Shown piece after piece: positions 1-6,610 of a DNA stretch of 36,577 nt (its first letter is position 1; each line of letters opens with the position of its first letter). The stretch lies in the NCBI GenBank assembly GCA_035551355.1, contig DASZNF010000025.1, positions 1-36,577 on the forward strand, in the 5' to 3' direction. The notes below the pieces were generated by a model. It had not been told where the DNA came from. It did no database searches and saw only the letters and a list, made by a program, of their open reading frames with translations. The position numbers and the translations under genes are program-made. This DNA comes from DATATV01 sp035551355 (lineage in GTDB: Bacteria > Actinomycetota > Actinomycetes > Mycobacteriales > Pseudonocardiaceae).

Positions 1-812
1 CGGTTCAGCGGGGTGCCGTCGTGGTGGACAACTCGAGTGCCTTCCGGATGGATCCCGGCGTGCCCCTGGTGGTCCCCGAGATCAACGCTGCGGCCGCGGC
101 GGAGCGACCGAGGGGGGTCATCGCCAATCCCAACTGCACCACGCTGTCGATGATGACCGCGGTGGGTGCCCTGCACCGGGAGTTCGGGCTCACCGAGTTG
201 GTGGTGGCCAGCTACCAGGCCGCTTCCGGTGCCGGCCGCCCCGGTGTGGACCGGCTCTACGCCGAGCTCGCCGCGGTGGCCGGCCAGCCGGTGGGGATTC
301 GAGGTGGGGACGTGGCGGCCGCGCTGGCCGCGGCGGGTCTGCCGGAGGAGTCCCCGTTCCCGGCGCCGCTGGCGCTGAACGTGGTGCCCTGGGCCGGATC
401 GCTCAAGGACTGTGGCTGGAGTTCTGAGGAGCTCAAGGTCCGCAACGAGTCGCGCAAGATCCTCGGCATCCCCGACCTCAAGGTGTCCGCCACCTGCGTG
501 CGGGTCCCGGTGGTCACCACCCACGCGCTGGTCGTGCACGCGGTGTTCGCCCGGCCGGTGACCGTGACGGGTGCCCGCACGGTGCTCGGCGCGCAGCGGA
601 GTATCGTGCTGGCCGACGATCCGGCTGCCGGCGTGTGGCCGACCCCCGCCGCGGTGGTCGGAGCGGACCCCACCTATGTAGGCCGGATTCGCCAGGCGCT
701 GGACTTCCCCAATGCGCTGGACTTCTTCGTCTGCGGGGACAACCTGCGCAAGGGCGCGGCGCTGAACACCTACGAGATCGCCGAGACCATCGCGGGCGAG
801 TTCACGAACTGA
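1..812 (+). CDS. asd: Aspartate-semialdehyde dehydrogenase, 5' end missing
   Basis: Makes L-aspartate 4-semialdehyde from aspartyl phosphate with NADPH, feeding lysine/diaminopimelate, threonine and methionine synthesis in the cytoplasm. The reading frame is already open at the window edge (first full codon at base 3) and shows the family block GAVVVDNSSAFRMD, then the catalytic cysteine in NPNCTT, and the substrate-binding RVPVVTTH block. About 270 residues are present of roughly 340, so about 70-80 N-terminal residues (the NADP-binding GxxGxxG part) lie outside. The stop is at 810-812. The next gene is convergent 40 bases away. The gap holds a perfect 6+1+6 dyad (821-833) and a short GAGGG/CCCTC stem, a weak bidirectional terminator. 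Identification is secure. Confidence 0.96.
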   Translation, partial: VQRGAVVVDNSSAFRMDPGVPLVVPEINAAAAAERPRGVIANPNCTTLSMMTAVGALHREFGLTELVVASYQAASGAGRPGVDRLYAELAAVAGQPVGIRGGDVAAALAAAGLPEESPFPAPLALNVVPWAGSLKDCGWSSEELKVRNESRKILGIPDLKVSATCVRVPVVTTHALVVHAVFARPVTVTGARTVLGAQRSIVLADDPAAGVWPTPAAVVGADPTYVGRIRQALDFPNALDFFVCGDNLRKGAALNTYEIAETIAGEFTN

Positions 813-852
813 AGTAGCGCACCGGGGCCCGGTCGCCGAGGGGCCTTCGCCC

Positions 853-2094
853 TCAGGCGGTCGGGCCTTCGCCTGCCGCGAGCTGGTAGTCCCCGGCGGC
901 GGGCGGCCGGCGGGCGAACGCGCCGCGCAGCGCCAGCGACCCGATCAGCAGCCCGCCGAGGCCGGACGCGGCGAAGCCCCAGCCCGCGCCGAACCGGTCC
1001 ACGGCGAGCCCGACCAGCGGCGCGCCCAGCGCGGCGCCCAGGGTGATCGCGGAGCTCTGCAGGCCCATGGCCTCGCCCCGGACCGCGGGCGGGGCCAGCC
1101 GGCTGGTCTCCTCGCCGGTGCCGGCCAGGGTCGGCGCGCACATCAGGCCGCTGGGGAACATCGCCAGGCACAGTGCCCACCACTGGTCGCCGGCCAGGCC
1201 GATCGGCACGGCCAGCCCGGTCAGCAACAGCAGCAGCACCATGGACCGGGGCGTGCGGCGCAGCGCGCCGTAGATCACCCCGCCGGTGACCGAGGCGACG
1301 CACCACACCACGGTGACCACGCCGGTCATGCCGACCTGCCCGGACGCCCGCAGCGCGGCCACCATGGCCACCTCGACCCCGGCCAGGCTGAACACCGCGG
1401 CGCAGGAGATCACCAGCACCGCGAACATCCGCCGGTCCAGCCAGCTGCGCCGGGGCGGGCGGATGAGGTCCAGCGGGTTCTCCTCGTGCGCGGCGCGGAT
1501 CGGCGGGTTGAGCACGTACACGCAGACGCCGGAGACGATGATCAGGCAGCCCAGCGCGATCACCGCGGCCACCGTGGACACCCGGGTGGCGACCAGCACG
1601 CCCAGCGCGGGCCCGACCATGAAGCCCAGCTCGACCGAGACGGAGTCCAGCGAGTAGGCCGCCTTGCGGTGTTCGGCAGGCACCAGCGCGGCCAGCGACT
1701 GGCGGCCGATGGTCATCACCGGCAGCGCGACCAGCCCGCCGGCGAAGGACAGCACCAGCAGGGCCGAGTAGGGCAGGGTCCAGGCGGTCAGCCAGTACGT
1801 GCCGTAGCCGATGGTGGTGACCGCGACCGTGGCCCGCAGCCCGAACCGGTCGGTGACCCGGCCCATCAGCGGCGCGCCGACCGACACCCCGATGGTGCCG
1901 GCCGCGCCGACCATGCCGGCCGCGGCGTAGCCGTGCCCGAGGCGCAGCACCACGTGCAGGGTGAGCACCATCTCGATGGCGCAGATGGGGATGCGCGCGA
2001 CGAACATGATCAGCAGTAGCCTGCGGACGCCCGGGATGGTGAGCACCCGCCGGTAGTTGCCCAAGTAGTCGCCCCGTTTCGCCGTCACACCCAC
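853..2094 (-). CDS. MFS transporter, drug-efflux type
   Basis: A 413-residue integral membrane protein with about 12 hydrophobic segments. A motif-A-like loop GRVTDRFGLR lies between the second and third helices, and a second copy, AVDRFGAGWG, occupies the equivalent position in the C-terminal half. This is the major facilitator layout of a proton-driven exporter. The substrate cannot be read from the sequence. The GTG start is supported by AGGA seven bases upstream. It is convergent with asd and divergent from the small Fur-like gene. A perfect inverted repeat (2124-2139) lies in the shared upstream region and could be its operator. A metabolite or drug exporter is most likely. Confidence 0.85.
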   Translation of the reverse strand: MGVTAKRGDYLGNYRRVLTIPGVRRLLLIMFVARIPICAIEMVLTLHVVLRLGHGYAAAGMVGAAGTIGVSVGAPLMGRVTDRFGLRATVAVTTIGYGTYWLTAWTLPYSALLVLSFAGGLVALPVMTIGRQSLAALVPAEHRKAAYSLDSVSVELGFMVGPALGVLVATRVSTVAAVIALGCLIIVSGVCVYVLNPPIRAAHEENPLDLIRPPRRSWLDRRMFAVLVISCAAVFSLAGVEVAMVAALRASGQVGMTGVVTVVWCVASVTGGVIYGALRRTPRSMVLLLLLTGLAVPIGLAGDQWWALCLAMFPSGLMCAPTLAGTGEETSRLAPPAVRGEAMGLQSSAITLGAALGAPLVGLAVDRFGAGWGFAASGLGGLLIGSLALRGAFARRPPAAGDYQLAAGEGPTA

Positions 2095-2123
2095 GATCTG
2101 ATCCTGTCCGTACTGCCGCTACA

Positions 2124-2139
2124 ACCGATTTTCATCGGT
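2124..2139. promoter_or_regulatory. Inverted repeat, candidate operator
   Basis: ACCGAT and ATCGGT form perfect 6-base arms around TTTC, between the divergent MFS exporter and the Fur-like gene, about 30 bases before the exporter start. Its placement suits a repressor site. The regulator is unknown, and no TetR or MarR gene is adjacent. Confidence 0.35.
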
Positions 2140-2207
2140 CGGCCACTCGAAAAGGGGACGGCGTTTTCTTGACTGACTCCAGATTACCTGATCTGATGGG
2201 GGTCACC

Positions 2208-2444
2208 ATGAACCAGGAGTCCTCGGTTTCCGTCGCGACGACGCGGGAGCGCCGGCGCCACCACCTGGTCTGCCGGGAGTGCGGCCGCAGTCGGCACACC
2301 GGCTGCGTGACCGGGCCCGCGCCCTGTCTGGACCCGGCCGAGTCCGGCGGCTTCCTGGTGGACGACGCCGAGGTGGTGTTCTGGGGCCTGTGCCCGGACT
2401 GCCGAGCCGCGATCGGCGCACCCGGGATATCAGCAACTTCCTGA
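2208..2444 (+). CDS. Small zinc-binding protein, Fur C-terminal half
   Basis: A 78-residue protein resembling only the dimerisation/zinc half of Fur-family regulators. HHLVCRECG (residues 18-26) matches the Fur HHHxxCxxCG block, and FWGLCPDCR (58-66) matches its second CxxC pair, so Cys22, Cys25, Cys62 and Cys65 can form a structural zinc site. The winged-helix DNA-binding half (about 80 residues) is absent, and no trace of it appears upstream. ATG at 2208 is preceded by a GGGGG run; a TTG at 2169 is a possible longer start. It cannot bind DNA in the usual Fur way. It may be a stand-alone zinc ribbon, a heterodimer partner or a relic. A hairpin follows the stop immediately. Confidence 0.6.
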   Translation: MNQESSVSVATTRERRRHHLVCRECGRSRHTGCVTGPAPCLDPAESGGFLVDDAEVVFWGLCPDCRAAIGAPGISATS

Positions 2445-2470
2445 CCGGGAAACCCGCAATTCCCGGGTTC
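2445..2470 (+). terminator. Hairpin just after the Fur-like gene
   Basis: CCGGGAA pairs with TTCCCGG (2445-2451 with 2460-2466). An alternative AACCCG/CGGGTT pairing overlaps it. It starts one base after the stop codon. There is no U-tract, as is common in actinomycetes. Confidence 0.5.
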
Positions 2471-2831
2471 TGCCATTCGTTCGAGTGACTTTTCTGGCAT
2501 TATCGGCGTGTCTGCGCTTGCGATTCACAAGTACGCCCTATGGGTTACCGCATTCGCTCGGACGAGGTTGAACGTGTAACGGTTCTCATCTTTTTTCGAC
2601 CCCTCCGTGTTCGGAATTCCGGTGTAGTCCGCCACATTGTGTGAGTCGGGTCCGGCGCGCCCTGGAGATCATCTACAGCGCGCGACCGGCGATCACGGTC
2701 GCTGGGTAGTCACTGGTAGCGGGGCTGCCGATGTGTGCGCACGATGACGGTGATGGCGAGAGAGAGGCCGACGAGGTCCCCCTTTCTCAACGCATCTCCG
2801 GTTGTTTCCCCAGCCCGACAGGAGGGCAGTA
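2471..2831. other. Intergenic region, no gene seen
   Basis: About 360 bases, less GC-rich than its surroundings, upstream of the secreted protein gene. It holds a 7-base inverted repeat GCGACCG/CGGTCGC (2682-2688 and 2696-2702) and a 10-base palindrome CGGAATTCCG near 2615. TTGAAC at 2568 could be a -35 box but has no convincing -10 partner. No ORF here has convincing codon use. Confidence 0.5.
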
Positions 2832-3374
2832 ATGCGAAAGACCGCGGTCGGAATCATTGCGGTGGTAGCCACGAGCAGCGTGCTTTCGGTGGTGGGCCTC
2901 GGCTTGGCCAATGCCTCGCCAAGCCCGTCGGCGCCCACGGTGTCGACCTCGACCGTCCGCACGGAGGCGGGCGATCTGCAGAACCTGCACGACCAGTTGC
3001 AGAACGCGTTCAAGAACAAGGACGTGTCCGGCGTGCAGTCCTCGGCCCAGCAGCTGGCGACCGAGCTGGTCGCCGTGCGGGGCACCGCGACCAAGGCGGC
3101 GATGTCCTCGGACACCACCAGCCTGGTGGCCCGGGCCCAGCAGCTGACCGGGCAGCTGATAGAGCAGCTCGGCCAGGCCACCCAGGACGGTCTGCCGGTG
3201 GCGGTGCCCACCGGCGTGCTGGACTCGGTGACCAGCCTGGTCGGCTCCCTGTTGCAGACGGTGTTGTCGCTGGTCACCAGCCTGCTCGGTGGCCTGCCGG
3301 TGCCGGGCCTGCCCGGTGTCCCCGGCGTGCCCGGTGTGCCGGCTGTGCCGACCAGTGCTCTGCCGGTGAAGTGA
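2832..3374 (+). CDS. Secreted alanine-rich protein with PGV repeat tail
   Basis: A 180-residue exported protein of unknown function. The start ATG at 2832 follows GGAGGG with good spacing. Residues 1-28 are a signal peptide (MRKT, hydrophobic core, ANA cleavage site). The mature part begins with a Ser/Pro/Thr stretch, continues with helical Gln/Leu/Ala-rich sequence (about 45-125), then a strongly hydrophobic Leu/Val segment (about 130-155) and a short collagen-like tail PGLPGVPGVPGVPAVP. The ending suggests a surface protein associated with the envelope. It has no cysteines and no known catalytic motif. It stands alone between two non-coding regions, with a strong terminator about 100 bases downstream. 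Confidence 0.75.
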   Translation: MRKTAVGIIAVVATSSVLSVVGLGLANASPSPSAPTVSTSTVRTEAGDLQNLHDQLQNAFKNKDVSGVQSSAQQLATELVAVRGTATKAAMSSDTTSLVARAQQLTGQLIEQLGQATQDGLPVAVPTGVLDSVTSLVGSLLQTVLSLVTSLLGGLPVPGLPGVPGVPGVPAVPTSALPVK

Positions 3375-3477
3375 CGGCGGGAACGACGCAACGGAGGTGA
3401 TCCGCCCGGCCGGTTGACGCCGAGCCGGCCGTCGGCGAACGGACCGTCCTGCTCGCGCCGGGGCGGCCCGGTGAAGG

Positions 3478-3506
3478 GCCCCGAGGGAAGCCCCATCCCT
3501 CGGGGC
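3478..3506 (+). terminator. Rho-independent-like terminator
   Basis: A perfect 10-base stem, GCCCCGAGGG with CCCTCGGGGC, and a 9-base loop, followed by TCTC, downstream of the secreted protein gene. The rest of the 3375-3690 gap shows no supported gene. Confidence 0.7.
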
Positions 3507-3690
3507 TCTCGCGTGTCCGCAGACGGTGCGCGAGTGGGGTGTGCGGTGCGTGTGTTCTGTCTCACCGCGGGTGGACCTGCACCTAGCTGGAGGTCATACG
3601 GTCGGGGCGAAGCCGAGGCGGCGTCCACATAGTCGGACGGCGGTCGCGGACGGTGTCGGTGACGGTGGCGTGATGGAAGGATCGGTGCTC

Positions 3691-4248
3691 ATGACGGTTC
3701 GGGTGGTGGGCATCGGAGGTTCCCTGCGGGCGGACTCCCAGTCCGAGCGAGCGCTGCGGATCGCGCTGGCCGGAGCGGAGGACGCGGGCGCCAAGATCAC
3801 GATGATCAGCGGATCCGGCTTGCTGCTGCCCTTCTACGATCCGGCCGTGGCCGAGCGGCCGCCCGAGGCGGTGCGCCTGGTGGAGGAGCTGCGCGCGGCC
3901 GACGGGGTGCTGCTGGTGTCGCCGGGTTACCACGGCACGGTGTCCGGGCTGTTCAAGAACGCCCTGGACTACGTGGAGGACCTGCGCGAGGACGCCCGCC
4001 CCTACCTGGACGGCCGGGCGGTGGGGTGTGTGGCCGCGGCGTACGGGTGGCAGGCGGCGGTGACCACGCTGACCGCGCTGCGCTCGATCGTGCACGCGTT
4101 GCGCGGCTGGCCGACCCCGCTGGGCGCGGCGGTCAACTCCGGTCAGGTGAAGTTCGACGCGGACGGCGGGTGCTCGGACGAGAAGGTCGAGCAGACCCTG
4201 CGCACCATCGGCGAGCAGATCGTGGAATTCGCCAAGAACCGGACCTGA
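3691..4248 (+). CDS. NADPH-dependent FMN reductase
   Basis: A 185-residue flavodoxin-fold oxidoreductase of the NADPH_dep_FMN_red (SsuE/ArsH-like) family, expected to reduce FMN or a quinone in the cytoplasm. Family blocks seen: GIGGSLRADSQSERAL near the N-terminus (phosphate-binding loop of the FMN site) and SPGYHGTVSGLFKNALDYVEDL in the middle (the usual SPxYxxxxxxxLKNalD signature). The ATG at 3691 places the GGSLR loop at the expected distance from the N-terminus. ATG at 3673 is an in-frame alternative adding six residues and sits after a weak GGTGGCG. It lies upstream of ohr in the same direction (72 bases apart), so the two may share a redox role. Confidence 0.88.
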   Translation: MTVRVVGIGGSLRADSQSERALRIALAGAEDAGAKITMISGSGLLLPFYDPAVAERPPEAVRLVEELRAADGVLLVSPGYHGTVSGLFKNALDYVEDLREDARPYLDGRAVGCVAAAYGWQAAVTTLTALRSIVHALRGWPTPLGAAVNSGQVKFDADGGCSDEKVEQTLRTIGEQIVEFAKNRT

Positions 4249-4320
4249 TCGGGATTACTCGCGGGTAACCCGTGGTTGGTGTGTGCGGGAACGCCTGTGA
4301 ACGCGAAGGAGCGGGTCGAC

Positions 4321-4746
4321 GTGAAGATCCTGTACACCGCCGAGGCCACCGCGGTCGGCGACGGCCGCAACGGCGAAGTCCACTCCTCGGACGGGGTGCT
4401 GGACGAGAAGCTGGCCATCCCGGCCGAGATGGGCGGGCCCGGCGGCCTGCACACCAACCCCGAGCAGCTGTTCGCGGCCGGGTATGCGGCGTGTTTCCAC
4501 AGCGCGCTGCGCGCGGTGGCGCGCCAGGACAAGGTGACCCTGGGCGAGGACAGCACGATCAACGCGAAGGTCGGCATCGGCCCGAACGACGCCGGCGGCT
4601 TCGGCCTTGAGGTGGCGCTGCATGCCCACCTGCCCGGTCTGGAGCAGGCCAGGGCCGACGAGCTGATCGCCAAGGCCCACCAGGTCTGCCCGTACTCCAA
4701 CGCCACTCGCGGCAACATCGAGGTCACCCTCACCACCTCGGTCTGA
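4321..4746 (+). CDS. ohr: Organic hydroperoxide resistance protein (OsmC/Ohr family)
   Basis: A thiol peroxidase of 141 residues that reduces organic and fatty-acid hydroperoxides using lipoylated partners, working as a homodimer in the cytoplasm. The N-terminal VKILYTAEATA, the block TNPEQLFAAGYAACF with peroxidatic Cys58, and VCPYSNATRGN with resolving Cys123 are diagnostic of true Ohr rather than OsmC. The GTG at 4321 is chosen because GAAGGAG lies eight bases upstream and because known Ohr proteins begin this way; longer in-frame starts exist from 4276. No OhrR (MarR family) repressor is adjacent. A strong terminator follows. Confidence 0.95.
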   Translation: MKILYTAEATAVGDGRNGEVHSSDGVLDEKLAIPAEMGGPGGLHTNPEQLFAAGYAACFHSALRAVARQDKVTLGEDSTINAKVGIGPNDAGGFGLEVALHAHLPGLEQARADELIAKAHQVCPYSNATRGNIEVTLTTSV

Positions 4747-4760
4747 CCAGCGTCGACTCA

Positions 4761-4798
4761 AGCCCGCGGGCCCGGTTCGCCGGAACCCGCGGGCTTTG
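4761..4798 (+). terminator. Terminator of ohr
   Basis: A perfect 10-base stem AGCCCGCGGG / CCCGCGGGCT (4761-4770, 4786-4795) followed by TTTGT, 15 bases after the ohr stop. Confidence 0.85.
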
Positions 4799-4882
4799 TC
4801 GTGCCCGGGCACCGGCCCGGGCTCCGCCCGCACGCGGACTGATGGACAGACCACCAGTTTGATCGGCCGGCCGGGAGGACCG

Positions 4883-5067
4883 GTGGACATCGTCGACACC
4901 CACACCCACGTCATCTCGCCGGATAGCACGACATCCTGGTGTGCCTGCAGATGACCGTCCATGCCTGCCCGCGCTGCGCCGCCTGCTGGACCGCTACCCG
5001 AAAGTGCGGTGCTGCTGGACCGCTGCGCCCGCCCCGACCGCTCCGGCGGCCGCCCCCTACCGGGCCG
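4883..5067 (+). pseudogene. Amidohydrolase-2 family relic
   Basis: Remains of a metal-dependent amidohydrolase. GTG at 4883, after GGGAGGA, opens VDIVDTHTHVISPD, the metal-binding HxH block at the N-terminus of this family. The frame then ends at TGA 4952 after unrelated residues. Later pieces appear in other frames: HDILVCLQMTV (about 4927-4960), LPALRRLLDRYPKVR (about 4964-5008) and, after a one-base slip, VLLDRCARPDRSGGRP, which resembles the HPxxxLLLDHCARPD core of the same family. About 200 residues between the first and second pieces are missing. Several frameshifts and a large deletion mean it cannot be functional. The assignment rests on recognising motif order by eye. Confidence 0.7.
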
Positions 5068-5580
5068 GTGCTGGTGCCGGGCACCAGCTCGTCGGAAAGC
5101 GTGTTCCCGCAGCTGACCGCGAAACTGACCAAGCTCGGCGTGGACGAGCCGGTGGTCGGCGTGGTGCTGCCCACCGCGTACAGCTTCAACCACGACGGCA
5201 CCTGCCTGTACTTCGCCGCGGTCAGCGTGTTCCTGTCCCAGGCGACCGGAACCGACCTGGGCTGGCAGGCGCAACTGGGCCTGCTGCTCGTGCTGTTGCT
5301 GACGTCCAGAGGCGGCGCCGGAGTATCCGGATCGGCGATCGCCGTGCTGGCGTTGGCGTTGAGCGCGACGCGCACCATCCCGGTCAGCGGCGTCGCGCTG
5401 GTGCCGGGCGTGCACAGCATCCTGTTCGCCACGTTCGTGTTCACCAACATCGCGGGCAACTGCGTGACCACCCTGATCGTCGGGAAGTGGGAGAAAGCGG
5501 TGGACCGCGACCGTCTGCGGGCCGAACTCGACATCGGCTACCAAGCCGCCGGACCGGCGCCGTTGCCCCGCTTTATCTGA
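5068..5580 (+). pseudogene. DctA-type dicarboxylate symporter, C-terminal fragment
   Basis: An open frame encoding the last ~170 residues of a DAACS (glutamate/C4-dicarboxylate:cation symporter) protein. It starts abruptly at PGTSSSESVFPQL, the HP1 re-entrant loop, and runs through TAYSFNHDGTCLYFA (NMDGT-like sodium/substrate motif), LLLTSRGGAGVSGSA (HP2), and TNIAGNCVTTLIVGKWEKAVD (helix 8). The first ~270 residues, including transmembrane helices 1-6, are missing and are replaced by the amidohydrolase relic in another frame. No start codon or ribosome site exists at the junction. The remaining frame has no internal stops, so truncation may be fairly recent. Confidence 0.8.
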
Positions 5581-5606
5581 TCGTTATCGACTAATCCTCG
5601 CCAAAC

Positions 5607-5638
5607 GAGACGCAACCATCCCGGATCGGGAGCGTCTT
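5607..5638. terminator. Stem-loop after the dctA relic
   Basis: AGACGC (5608-5613) pairs with GCGTCT (5632-5637), and inside them TCCCG pairs with CGGGA around GAT. It lies between the relic and the lipoprotein gene. It may be the old terminator of the symporter gene or part of the lipoprotein leader. Confidence 0.4.
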
Positions 5639-5686
5639 CATGGGGGTAGACAAACTCCTGGCAAGTGGAACGGGGATTTTCCAATC

Positions 5687-6229
5687 ATGGCTATTCAGCG
5701 TCTGGTTCGTCCTACCCTTTTGCTGGCCGGTGGCGCACTGACCATCGTCATGACCGCCGCCTGCCAGGGAAACTTCAACGCAAACGGCAACTGGTCCGAA
5801 CCGCCCACGACCAGCGCGGCTGCCGCCATCGGCGGCGCCACGACCGCCGCGCCGTCGACCACTTCCGAGGCCACGTCGGCGACCGAATCGGCCAGCACTC
5901 CGGTGTACGTGCAAACATTCGATCCGAATGCCACGGTGCAGAATCCGAAAGAACTCGACTTCTACGAGAACACCGAGATGGATGGAATCACCTGGTCGTC
6001 CTGGGGCGGCGACACCGCGCAGGGGAACGGTGTGCTGAGTGACAACGACTGCACCCCCGATTGCGCCAGCGGCCACCCGGACACGTATTCCGCGCACATC
6101 GTGCTCAGCGATATCCAAACGGTGAACGGAACGCGTGAATATACCCACTACACCGTCACCTTCGACGGCCAGGCCCAGCACCCGGAACTGGCCCAGGCCC
6201 TCACCGACCAGCAGATCAAGCCGAGCTGA
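5687..6229 (+). CDS. Putative lipoprotein of unknown function
   Basis: A 180-residue exported protein with a lipobox. After Arg5/Arg8 and a hydrophobic stretch, the sequence MTAAC puts the lipidated cysteine at residue 26. A Thr/Ser/Ala-rich linker follows (about 37-72), then a compact domain of about 105 residues with DFYENTEMDGITWSSWG and SDNDCTPDCASG, in which Cys pairs could form a disulfide, and a Tyr/Thr-rich beta region (TREYTHYTVTFDG). I recognise no characterised family, although the layout is common among actinomycete lipoproteins that end in a small beta-domain. Codon use is slightly richer in A/T than in flanking genes. It has no operon partner. Confidence 0.75.
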   Translation: MAIQRLVRPTLLLAGGALTIVMTAACQGNFNANGNWSEPPTTSAAAAIGGATTAAPSTTSEATSATESASTPVYVQTFDPNATVQNPKELDFYENTEMDGITWSSWGGDTAQGNGVLSDNDCTPDCASGHPDTYSAHIVLSDIQTVNGTREYTHYTVTFDGQAQHPELAQALTDQQIKPS

Positions 6230-6452
6230 TCGCAACCGCGGCGCAGGCGCCCGCACTCGCGAAGCCCCAGCCCCAACCTCCCGCGCGGCTGCCAAAACAG
6301 GCCCCAGCGCAGACCCCCACCCTCCCGGGGGGACGGCCCCTGGCCAGTCTATTCAGCGGAGGGTGGGGTTTCGGGGGTTTGAGCTGGGGCTGTGGATAGT
6401 TCGCTGGGTTGTGGACAAGTGGCGGCGAGCGGAGGCTGGGGCCGGTATTTTG

Positions 6453-6480
6453 GGTCACCGGTCACCGGTCACCGGTCACC
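6453..6480. repeat. Four tandem copies of a 7-base unit
   Basis: GGTCACC repeated four times without a mismatch, in the 380-base gap between the lipoprotein and S9 peptidase genes. The gap also has GCCTCAGCC spaced about 48 bases apart at 6511, 6559 and 6608, the last inside the peptidase stop. No gene or clear terminator is visible in 6230-6610. Confidence 0.85.
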
Positions 6481-6610
6481 GGGGTTGGTGGCCCACCGCG
6501 ACCAGCCGCTGCCTCAGCCAGCTGCCGTTATTGCTGACCGAACCCTCAGCCACCGGCTGCCTCAGCCGGCCGCCGCACAGCCCAACCGGCGCTTCAAGGG
6601 CCCCGGCGCC

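Noticed and set aside
2500..2831. c-di-AMP (ydaO) or other riboswitch before the secreted protein
   Set aside because: None of the conserved core blocks could be found; only one 7-base stem is present.
4255..5544. 429-residue minus-strand frame across ohr and the relics
   Set aside because: It runs antisense through ohr and through unrelated relics, has Gln/His/Arg-rich composition and no domain.
5068..5580. A functional short DctA-like transporter
   Set aside because: Six N-terminal helices are missing and no start with a ribosome site exists at the junction.
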